From: a candidate division WWE3 bacterium CG22_combo_CG10-13_8_21_14_all_39_12
GTDB lineage: Bacteria; Patescibacteriota; 4484-211; GCA-002791395
Direction: 5' to 3'
NCBI GenBank assembly: GCA_002771355.1
Contig: PCSU01000016.1
Coordinates: 522-6,491 of the forward strand
Length of the DNA stretch: 5,970 nt
This document shows, piece after piece, positions 1 to 5,897 of this stretch. The notes under the pieces are model-generated. The model had not been told where the DNA came from and ran no database searches. It worked only from the letters and a program-made list of their open reading frames with translations. How positions within the stretch are numbered: the stretch's first letter is position 1; every line of letters begins with the position of its first letter. Both the position numbers and the translations under genes were made by a program.

Positions 1-1
1 T

Positions 2-2461
2 GATATTAAGTCAGATTATCCTGACGCAATCTTATTATTTAGATTAGGTGATTTTTATGAGATGTTTTTAGAAGATGCAAAGATTGGGTCTCGAGTTCTT
101 GGGATTACTTTAACGGGTCGAGATAAGGGAAAAGATGGAAAAATCCCCATGTGCGGAGTTCCATATCATGCAGCCGAAGGATACATAACAAAACTTGTTA
201 AAGCTGGTTATAAAGTGGCAATTTGTGAACAAACTACCGTTCCGACTAAAGGAAAATCAATTGTTGAGCGTGAAGTGGTTAGAGTGGTAACCCCAAGTAT
301 GTTACTCAATGAGACAGCTGAAGCTTCTACACAGGATTTACTTCTAACAACCCACGTGTTAAGAAATGTTTTAGGTATAAGCCTTGTATCAATACAATCG
401 GGTGATGTGTATGTATCCTCAGAGCCACTTTCTAAAAAGCGTGATCCAATTTCAATCATCGAAGAATATGTTTCACGCTATAGACCAGCTGAAGTTTTGT
501 TGCCTCGATCGTGGTATGAGGATCCAGAAATAATTTCACGTATTCGCAGGTTAGGTACCAGTCCATTCGTATATGATGCTCCACATACAAAAATTACAGC
601 CGCCGCGCAGGTAGTTAAGCAGTATTACAAAGTTATGACTCTTGAATCATTTGGACTTAAAGACCAGCCAGCAGCGATAATTGCCTTATCTGTTGCACTT
701 TCATATGTTACCCAGACCCAGAAACAAAAGTCAGCGTTTTTACGTTCTCCCATGCATGCGACATCAAAAGATTATATGCAACTTTCAGGTCAAACAATAA
801 GAAACCTAGAATTATTCTCAAGTGCCAGGTCAAGTGACCCGTCAACTTCACTTTTTGCTGCACTTGATAATACACATACTGTTATGGGAAAACGCTTACT
901 TTCAACGTGGATTACTCGTCCATTATTATCGGTAGATGTATTAAAAAAACGTCATGATACTGTTTCGTATTTTTCTCAGAATAATGATTCAGTTGAGGTT
1001 GTACGAGAGCACCTTTCACGTGTCCATGATATAGAGCGGAGTGTTTCTCGTTTATCTGTTGGGGTTGGAAGTGCTCGGGACGGAGTTTCTATACGCACAT
1101 CTTTATGTGAAGCTACAGAAATGAAAGATAAGCTACGTAATATGTCTAAACTTCCTCACCTTGTGGAATCCTTCGTTAAACGTGGCTATTGGTCAACAGT
1201 AACTGATCTTTACGAATTATTGTCTCATTCACTTGCTGATGAACCTCCTGCAATAATCTCTGATGGGGGAATGATTCGAGATGGGTATAACCAAAGATTA
1301 GATGAACTGCGTGCAATTCGGCGAGGGGGGACAGATACACTTAAAAAGATTGAGAATCGTGAGCGTGAGCGTACAGGTATATCAACGCTCAAAGTAAAAT
1401 TCAACAAAGTGTTTGGGTATTATATTGAAGTTTCAAAAGCAAATATTGATAAGGTTCCCGAAGATTTTATTCGCAGACAAACGTTAACCAATGCAGAACG
1501 GTATATTATTCCAGAACTTAAAGAGTATGAAGATACAGTTTTAAATGCTGATGCTCAAATTATAACTCTTGAATTAGAGTTGTTTACTCGTGTTGTTGAA
1601 ATGCTTTTAGATAACATAGGTGTTCTTCAAGAATTATCTCGTGACCTTTCGGTTCTTGATGTTTTATCTGGGTTTGGCGATACAGCTTGCCAGTTTTCTT
1701 ATGGTAGACCAGACTTTGTAGATTCCGATGAACTTACCATTATTGGTGGGCGACATCCAGTTGTCGAACGAATAGTTTCCTCTGGGTTTGTTCCAAATGA
1801 TATTTCGTTATCATCTGAGCATGAACGAATGATGATTTTAACTGGTGCAAATATGGCAGGGAAAAGCACATATATTCGTCAAGTTGCATTAATTGTAATT
1901 ATGGCGCAGGTTGGGTCTTTTGTGCCTGCCGAAAAGGCAGTTATGGGAATAGTTGATCAAATTCATACACGTATTGGTGCGATGGATAATGTAGCAGAAG
2001 GGTTATCTACTTTTATGGTTGAAATGGTTGAGACTGCATATATTTTGCATAATCTGACTGATAGATCATTAGTTATTTTAGATGAAGTTGGAAGAGGAAC
2101 AAGTACCCAAGATGGGTTGGCTATTGCGTGGGCAATTACGGAATTTTTAGAAAAACAATCGAAGGCTAAAGTATTATTTGCAACGCACTATCTTGAGCTT
2201 TCGGCCCTTGCACGCACATTTGATAGGATTGGTTGTTACCATATGGCTGTTGGGGTCACGCCCCGTGAAAAAGGTGATGATGTTGTGTTTTTATATCGAG
2301 TAAAAGAGGGCGAAGCAACACGTAGTTATGGTGTTCAAGTTGCCAGACATGCAGGAATTCCGTCGGATGTTATTCAGCGTGCAGAGGAATTATTTACTGA
2401 TATACATGAACGTTCGAAGTTACTTACTCCGCAAGATAAGGTTCAGCCAACGCTATTTTAG
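2..2461 (+). CDS. mutS: DNA mismatch repair ATPase MutS (5' end outside window)
   Basis: MutS recognises mispaired or looped-out bases and, as an ATP-driven clamp, recruits the repair machinery. The frame is open from base 2, so the ATG at 62 is internal. The residues before it contain GDFYEMF (about 47-67), whose Phe and Glu form the FxE mismatch-contacting motif. In E. coli this Phe is residue 36, so roughly 18 residues lie outside the window. Next come connector, lever and clamp regions, then the ATPase: Walker A GANMAGKST (1844-1870; many relatives have GPNMxGKST), Walker B LVILDEVGRGTS with Asp and Glu at 2081-2086, ATHYLEL, and a C-terminal segment with RSYGVQVARHAGIP. The protein ends QPTLF, resembling a beta-clamp-binding motif, without the longer tetramerisation tail of E. 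coli. About 819 residues are visible, an ordinary length. There are no frameshifts. The stop is TAG. Confidence 0.97.
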   Translation, partial: DIKSDYPDAILLFRLGDFYEMFLEDAKIGSRVLGITLTGRDKGKDGKIPMCGVPYHAAEGYITKLVKAGYKVAICEQTTVPTKGKSIVEREVVRVVTPSMLLNETAEASTQDLLLTTHVLRNVLGISLVSIQSGDVYVSSEPLSKKRDPISIIEEYVSRYRPAEVLLPRSWYEDPEIISRIRRLGTSPFVYDAPHTKITAAAQVVKQYYKVMTLESFGLKDQPAAIIALSVALSYVTQTQKQKSAFLRSPMHATSKDYMQLSGQTIRNLELFSSARSSDPSTSLFAALDNTHTVMGKRLLSTWITRPLLSVDVLKKRHDTVSYFSQNNDSVEVVREHLSRVHDIERSVSRLSVGVGSARDGVSIRTSLCEATEMKDKLRNMSKLPHLVESFVKRGYWSTVTDLYELLSHSLADEPPAIISDGGMIRDGYNQRLDELRAIRRGGTDTLKKIENRERERTGISTLKVKFNKVFGYYIEVSKANIDKVPEDFIRRQTLTNAERYIIPELKEYEDTVLNADAQIITLELELFTRVVEMLLDNIGVLQELSRDLSVLDVLSGFGDTACQFSYGRPDFVDSDELTIIGGRHPVVERIVSSGFVPNDISLSSEHERMMILTGANMAGKSTYIRQVALIVIMAQVGSFVPAEKAVMGIVDQIHTRIGAMDNVAEGLSTFMVEMVETAYILHNLTDRSLVILDEVGRGTSTQDGLAIAWAITEFLEKQSKAKVLFATHYLELSALARTFDRIGCYHMAVGVTPREKGDDVVFLYRVKEGEATRSYGVQVARHAGIPSDVIQRAEELFTDIHERSKLLTPQDKVQPTLF

Positions 2462-2490
2462 TATGAGAAGTTGTATGATTGGCAAAGAGA

Positions 2491-2519
2491 TTGACGCGCA
2501 GTCAAACCTACGTTAAGCT
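2491..2519 (+). promoter_or_regulatory. possible weak sigma-70-type promoter before pilN
   Basis: TTGACG (2491-2496) matches the -35 consensus at five of six bases. After a 17-base spacer comes TAAGCT (2514-2519), a poor -10 match. Transcription from it would begin very close to the pilN ATG at 2529, giving an almost leaderless message. Read-through from mutS across the 67-base gap is an equally good explanation. Confidence 0.22.
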
Positions 2520-2528
2520 AGTAGCAGT

Positions 2529-3068
2529 ATGGCAAATCAGTCGATTAATTTGCTGCCCACAGCTGAAGCAGAAAAACATAAAATTAACCCGTATGTCGCA
2601 TGGTTTTTTCGTAGTGGCGTGTATTTACTTTTATCAGCCTATACTGTTGTCCTCATAGCTTTTGGTTATAGGTGGTATCAGGAAGATCAATTAACTAAAG
2701 TAAAGGCAAGCATACAGGAAAGCGCAACATTTATTGAGTCTAGTCAGTCAGATATGGCTGAGTTTACAAAACTACAATCTAGGTATCGTTCGGTGGGGGA
2801 TTCTTTTTCAGAGTATAAACAGATGTATCCACAGCTTGTGGTTGTGCAGGAAACGATTCCATTACCAATTACAATAGATAAGTTAAGTGTAAATTCTACA
2901 GAAATGAAAATTGATGGAATTAGTAATAATTATGTTGCAATTAATCAATGGGAAGCAGATTTAAAGAAGCGAGAGGAAGTTTTATCTGTTACCTTAACCT
3001 CAGTAGAGCGCATTGAAACAGATGATGCTTCGGGAGTAGATTTCTCTTTTGATGTAAAACTAAAATGA
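2529..3068 (+). CDS. pilN: PilN-like type IV pilus inner-membrane assembly protein
   Basis: The 179-residue protein has the PilN layout. A short cytoplasmic N-terminus carries INLLP (residues 6-10), the motif that in PilN docks into PilM. One membrane segment follows (about 29-47). The outer part begins with a polar helical stretch (about 50-100) and ends in a compact alpha/beta domain (about 110-179) typical of PilN/GspL-like proteins. In the family, PilN pairs with PilO to link the cytoplasmic PilM ring to the pilus machine. I see no strong Shine-Dalgarno before the ATG. This start is preferred because it places INLLP at the N-terminus. The gene lies 67 bases after mutS and its stop overlaps the pilO start. 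PilM, the usual upstream neighbour, is not here. Family assignment rests on motif and architecture; sequence identity to known PilN is probably low. Confidence 0.78.
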   Translation: MANQSINLLPTAEAEKHKINPYVAWFFRSGVYLLLSAYTVVLIAFGYRWYQEDQLTKVKASIQESATFIESSQSDMAEFTKLQSRYRSVGDSFSEYKQMYPQLVVVQETIPLPITIDKLSVNSTEMKIDGISNNYVAINQWEADLKKREEVLSVTLTSVERIETDDASGVDFSFDVKLK

Positions 3069-3757
3069 ACGGATATTCACTACGTATAGGAAAAGTTAAT
3101 TTGGAAGATACCAGAACGCGCCAGTATGTTGGTGTTGGGGCTACAGTATTGTGGCTTGTTCTTTTGATTATTATTGGTTTGATTCCAGCTATCCAGAGTG
3201 CCTTGAGTGCACAGTCACTTATTGTTTCTGAGAAAGCAACTGAGTCAGCTTTGGTTTCTAATGTAGCAAAAATAAAACAAGCACAACAATTAATTCTGCA
3301 AGCTAAAGAAAGTGAGGCTCTTGTCACATCTGCAGTTCCATTTACTAAAAAATCTATAACAGCCGTTAATGAAATTGATTTGATGACAGCAAAACATGGG
3401 TTGGCAATTGATAATTTGGCTATTGTTGATGCCGGAAGTTCATCTTCAAAAAATGAAACCCAATCAAAAACAGATTCGGTTGATGGATTGGTTGCTATTG
3501 GATTTACTCTTGGGGTAAATGGTTCTTATGAGGGGATTCGAGATTTAATCAAAGAATTTGAGAGCCTTCCTCGGTTAATAAAGTTAACGTCTATAGATAT
3601 TGGTTTAAGTAGTCTTAATAGTAGGAGCTCAGGGTCATCGTCAAGTTCAGATAACGGAGTTCCAGTAGGAAAACTTTCAGCGTCGATCCTTGGTTCTTTT
3701 TACTATAATCCAGCAGGAGATAGTGGGATAGTTTCAAGCGGAGAGGCAGGCCAATAA
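3065..3757 (+). CDS. pilO: PilO-like type IV pilus inner-membrane assembly protein
   Basis: The 230-residue protein has a short cytoplasmic N-terminus, one membrane segment (about 22-44), a helical stretch (about 50-90) and an extracytoplasmic core. The core contains FTLGVNGSYEGIRDLI (147-162) and the SLPRLIKLTSIDI strand (167-179), which match the conserved PilO pattern of a G-x-Y helix followed by LPR and a beta strand. PilO forms heterodimers with PilN in the alignment complex. Its ATG shares bases with the pilN TGA (ATGA at 3065-3068), so translation is probably coupled and no separate ribosome site is needed. Two serine-rich low-complexity stretches (about 123-139 and 182-198) flank the core and look like flexible linkers. 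The position right after pilN strengthens the assignment. Confidence 0.78.
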   Translation: MNGYSLRIGKVNLEDTRTRQYVGVGATVLWLVLLIIIGLIPAIQSALSAQSLIVSEKATESALVSNVAKIKQAQQLILQAKESEALVTSAVPFTKKSITAVNEIDLMTAKHGLAIDNLAIVDAGSSSSKNETQSKTDSVDGLVAIGFTLGVNGSYEGIRDLIKEFESLPRLIKLTSIDIGLSSLNSRSSGSSSSSDNGVPVGKLSASILGSFYYNPAGDSGIVSSGEAGQ

Positions 3758-3758
3758 T

Positions 3759-3971
3759 ATGAGTCGTAATATAAAAGTAACAATAATAATAACGGTTATA
3801 TTTCTGGTTACCATTGCGGTGTTACAGTTTTTACATATGAAATCAGATACTACGGTATCGCAAATACCTCCTGAATATTTACAAGCATACGATGTTACGA
3901 TGCCGTTAGATTTTGTTGAAGACTTGAAGGTGCGTATAGGAAACGAAGTCGGTCCTGACTTGGAGTATTAA
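3759..3971 (+). CDS. small single-pass membrane protein of the pilus cluster, function unknown
   Basis: The 70-residue protein has a positively charged start (MSRNIK), one strongly hydrophobic segment (about 7-25) and a mostly acidic tail of about 45 residues with a PPEY element. This fits an N-in, C-out anchored protein. It has no cysteine lipobox, so it is not an obvious PilP-type lipoprotein, and I do not recognise the family. The ATG lies one base after the pilO stop. An AGG at 3748-3750, eight bases upstream, and the fuller GGAGAGG at 3740-3746 could serve as ribosome-binding sites. Tight packing after pilN and pilO suggests it is co-expressed with them and acts at the same membrane site; that role is inferred from position only. 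It is the last + strand protein gene before the tRNA, and I see no clear hairpin terminator after it. Confidence 0.7.
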   Translation: MSRNIKVTIIITVIFLVTIAVLQFLHMKSDTTVSQIPPEYLQAYDVTMPLDFVEDLKVRIGNEVGPDLEY

Positions 3972-3994
3972 CTCTCGATCAAAATATTTCTATT

Positions 3995-4003
3995 TGTTAT
4001 AAT
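3995..4003 (+). promoter_or_regulatory. extended -10 promoter of tRNA-Asn
   Basis: TGTTATAAT contains a perfect TATAAT (3998-4003) preceded by the TGn extension. The region one spacer upstream (TCGATC near 3975-3980) is a poor -35, which extended -10 promoters tolerate. Initiation would fall near 4010, giving about a 10-base leader before the mature tRNA. Confidence 0.72.
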
Positions 4004-4020
4004 CACGTGGTATCTATCGA

Positions 4021-4095
4021 TCCGCGGTAGCTCAATGGTAGAGCGAGTGACTGTTAATCACTAGGTTGTAGGTTCGAGTCCTACCCGCGGAGCCA
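4021..4095 (+). tRNA. tRNA-Asn (anticodon GUU)
   Basis: A full cloverleaf can be drawn. The acceptor stem pairs TCCGCGG with CCGCGGA. The D-arm is GCTC/GAGC around a GG-containing loop. The anticodon stem AGTGA/TCACT encloses CTGTTAA, with anticodon GTT at 4053-4055. A five-base variable loop follows, then T-arm GTAGG/CCTAC around TTCGAGT. The discriminator is G (4092) and CCA is encoded (4093-4095). The U1-A72 pair and G73 agree with bacterial tRNA-Asn. The 3' end overlaps, on the opposite strand, the last codons of the recombinase remnant. Confidence 0.97.
4068..4095. other. probable integration (attachment) site in the tRNA 3' end
   Basis: The T-arm and acceptor of tRNA-Asn form the exact border between core genes on the left and recombinase/restriction genes on the right. 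The recombinase tail runs into this stretch on the opposite strand and stops at 4081-4083. Integrated elements commonly use tRNA 3' ends as attachment sites and restore an intact tRNA. No second copy of this stretch is visible up to 5970, so the far attachment site would lie outside the window. The exact crossover bases cannot be defined from one junction. Confidence 0.45.
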
Positions 4096-4392
4096 CTCTG
4101 ATCGATCGGCAAAATAGAAGATCGTATCAAACGGTTTTTTAAGGTCATAGCGCAGTTTTTTACCATCCATCTGTAAGTTCTGAAGTGCCATTGTTATAAA
4201 CTGGCGTTTTTCGTCTTGTTCAGAACCTAAAAAGATCTCTTTAGCGTGTGAAGCAATGCCTATTATGTATGCTGAAGCAAGATAGTACTCATCGCCAGTT
4301 TTTTGGAGCTGATTTATCTTTTCTTGTAATGTACCTTGCTGTCGCCGATATTCATTATGCTTTTTAGTATAGTCATCCTCTGTAATTCGCCA
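4081..4392 (-). pseudogene. C-terminal remnant of a large serine recombinase, out of frame with its N-terminus
   Basis: Reading leftwards from 4392, this frame encodes about 103 residues up to a TAG at 4081-4083. It starts near ITEDDYTKKHNEYRR, continues as a coiled coil (QQGTLQEKINQLQ), then has EYYLASAYIIGIA, a GSEQDEKRQF segment and LDG/MDGKKLRYDL-type residues, ending in ADRSEWLRG. This matches, from memory, the tail of large serine recombinases frequent in Patescibacteria. It has no start of its own and is one base out of phase with the catalytic fragment at 4314-4850, which it overlaps. The last five codons plus the stop (EWLRG and TAG) lie largely within the antisense of the tRNA 3' end. 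The zinc-ribbon and recombinase domains that should precede it are missing. Confidence 0.75.
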
Positions 4393-4850
4393 TTACTAAG
4401 TTTATAGATGAGAGATGAGCGAGCATCTTCCTTGAGTCTGTTTATCTGCTGTTTTGCAAGAAAAACCTTAAGGTCCCAATCTTGAATATCACGTCCTACA
4501 GTGTTTTTTGTAAGTACAAGCCGATCATCTACAAAGTGTAATTCTTTGTCGTGTTCAATTCGCAGGTCATCAAATAATACTGCATCCCGGAAATTTCTCG
4601 TGGCACGATCTACTCGGTAGCTTACTATCGCATTAATGTCTTTTGTTGAAGTAACAAACTCAATAACCTCATTGAACTGCTTACGCATTTTTCGATCTGC
4701 GCTTTCACTAAAGACAAACTCTTTTACTACTGTAAAACCCTGTTCTTCAGCATATGAGCGTAATCTAGGTAATTGGATGTCTTTGAGGGATAGGCCTTCG
4801 TCTTCTTGGCGTTTAGTTGAGACTCGAGCGAGTATTATTGCTTTTTTCAT
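4314..4850 (-). CDS. truncated large serine recombinase, catalytic domain fragment
   Basis: The 178-residue product begins with a resolvase/invertase catalytic domain. ILARVSTKRQ carries the nucleophile Ser11, GLSLKDIQ is the usual loop, DRATRN (81-86) holds conserved arginines, and a long helix (about 122-150) ends in KLSNGE (150-155). In full-length relatives this helix leads into the recombinase and zinc-ribbon domains that bind DNA. Here the frame instead continues with about 23 residues resembling nothing in the family (LQRMTILK onward) and stops at 4314. The family tail is present downstream but one frame away, so the gene has an internal deletion of roughly 250 residues (estimated from a usual length near 500) plus a one-base shift. 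The catalytic residues look intact, but site-specific integration is unlikely. The ATG lies 28 bases after the nuclease stop with only a weak AAGAGAA upstream, so co-transcription is plausible. Confidence 0.82.
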   Translation of the reverse strand: MKKAIILARVSTKRQEDEGLSLKDIQLPRLRSYAEEQGFTVVKEFVFSESADRKMRKQFNEVIEFVTSTKDINAIVSYRVDRATRNFRDAVLFDDLRIEHDKELHFVDDRLVLTKNTVGRDIQDWDLKVFLAKQQINRLKEDARSSLIYKLSNGELQRMTILKSIMNIGDSKVHYKKR

Positions 4851-4878
4851 TACACGGTTCTCTTATTTCGTATATATA

Positions 4879-5895
4879 TTAAAACTTAAGGTAGTATCGA
4901 TTGGTATCGATATGGTAGAACTTTATACTTTCTGTGCCATATGTTTCGAGAGTATCTTCAGTGACAGGTGTTAGTGGTATCAGAGCACCTGATTTTTGCA
5001 ATTTGCCTTTAATCCATTGTCCAAGTATCCGTAAGTTATCTTTTGACCTAATGTTTTTATAATAGTCGCCACTAGTTTTCATTGGGAGGATATACCCATC
5101 GTCAGTGTACGCAAGAAAGTCCCCTTTAGGATAGAGGTCGAGCGAACTCAATTCTCGGGGTGCGATGAGTTCGACTTCATACCATGCTCTTGGAGATACT
5201 ACACCACTATTCCTGTTTAATCGACCCTTACCAAAGTAGACGTTAAGATTAGACTTTTCTTTAGTAGCTATCCTTTGTAAGGAGTATTCGAAAGATTCTA
5301 GGAGTGTTGTGTTAATTGTTTGGGGAATATATCTCTGAAGATCATCAAGGGTATCAAGGCGTATCTTTTCTTGATACATTCGTGTTCCTGGTACTGTAAT
5401 TTCTGCATTAATAATTGAAACAGCATCCTCTTGGGAAAAAATGAAGTCAAGGAATGAATTTGCAGATGCTATAGTTATTGGATCAGTGAGTAATGTTGTA
5501 CATTCCATGTTGGTTTTTAAGCCACTTCGTGAAAAATTAGAGGAACCGATAAAGGTTTTTGAAGTAGTATTATTGCAAAATTGGTATACTTTGCCATGAA
5601 ATTTTCCGCTGTAGGTGACGAATACGCCACTAGAATTGTTAATCGATTCAAGTTGTTGAGATAGGTCGGTAAGTAGATCAAGCTTGCTATGCGATAAGCC
5701 TTCGTAGAAAGCCATCCCAAGTAATAACTTACTGCTGCCACCATTTCTGCTTATGTTTATAAGTTTGTCTTTGTATCGATGTAGTATATCGAAGGAGGTA
5801 TAACCACTTGCAATAGCGACAGAGGTTGCACTTTCAAATTCTGCATCAACAATGTCAAGAAAATTACCGCCATACTGTATTGTATTTGTATACAT
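4879..5895 (-). CDS. NgoFVII-family type II restriction endonuclease (phospholipase D fold)
   Basis: The 338-residue protein fits a two-domain nuclease. The N-terminal half (about 1-165) is a phospholipase D-type domain. Its active site shows His100-x-Lys102 in GKFHGKVYQF, followed by FIGSSNFSRSGL with Asn120. One such site per chain means two subunits would have to combine, as is known for the related nuclease BfiI. The C-terminal half (about 205-338) carries NVYFGKGRLNR and SPRAWYEVELI, recalling the B3-like DNA-recognition domain of NgoFVII-type enzymes. Expected role: cutting unmodified foreign DNA at a short site; the target sequence cannot be read from the protein. No methyltransferase is visible, so it is probably encoded upstream beyond 5970. 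The gene looks intact. The ATG at 5895 has only a weak ribosome site (GG seven bases upstream). It sits directly upstream of the recombinase fragment on the same strand. Confidence 0.82.
   Translation of the reverse strand: MYTNTIQYGGNFLDIVDAEFESATSVAIASGYTSFDILHRYKDKLINISRNGGSSKLLLGMAFYEGLSHSKLDLLTDLSQQLESINNSSGVFVTYSGKFHGKVYQFCNNTTSKTFIGSSNFSRSGLKTNMECTTLLTDPITIASANSFLDFIFSQEDAVSIINAEITVPGTRMYQEKIRLDTLDDLQRYIPQTINTTLLESFEYSLQRIATKEKSNLNVYFGKGRLNRNSGVVSPRAWYEVELIAPRELSSLDLYPKGDFLAYTDDGYILPMKTSGDYYKNIRSKDNLRILGQWIKGKLQKSGALIPLTPVTEDTLETYGTESIKFYHIDTNRYYLKF
4895..4912. repeat. perfect 7-bp inverted repeat at the end of the nuclease gene
   Basis: TATCGAT, a four-base spacer TGGT, then ATCGATA form a perfect palindrome. 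It lies in the last codons of the nuclease gene, about 45 bases before the recombinase start. It could be a small hairpin or a protein-binding site; there is no T-run that would make it a typical terminator. Coding constraint or chance is also possible. Confidence 0.5.
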
Positions 5896-5897
5896 AA

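Noticed and set aside
2463..2516. A 17-codon frame (starting MRSCMIGK) between mutS and pilN.
   Set aside because: It has no ribosome-binding site and no recognisable leader-peptide feature. A frame this short is expected by chance.
2989..3327. A 112-codon minus-strand frame across the pilN/pilO junction.
   Set aside because: It is antisense to two well-supported membrane proteins and lacks recognisable domains.
3778..3793. A short AAT triplet run near the start of the 70-residue protein gene.
   Set aside because: It has only about four copies and encodes ordinary Ile codons of a membrane segment, so it is not a meaningful repeat.
4096..4140. Rho-independent terminator after the tRNA (CGATC/GATCG stem, later T6 run at 4135-4140).
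   Set aside because: The stem is only five base pairs, the loop is long, and the T-run is separated from the stem by more than ten bases. The stretch is explained as recombinase coding sequence.
4360..4366. Programmed -1 frameshift at the A5 run joining the two recombinase parts.
   Set aside because: Only a single-tRNA slip is possible there (CTA AAA AGC), with no clear stimulatory structure. It would still not restore the missing DNA-binding domains, so deletion and decay explain more.
4636..4974. A 112-codon plus-strand frame opposite the recombinase and nuclease genes.
   Set aside because: It is a shadow of genuine minus-strand genes and shows no family features.
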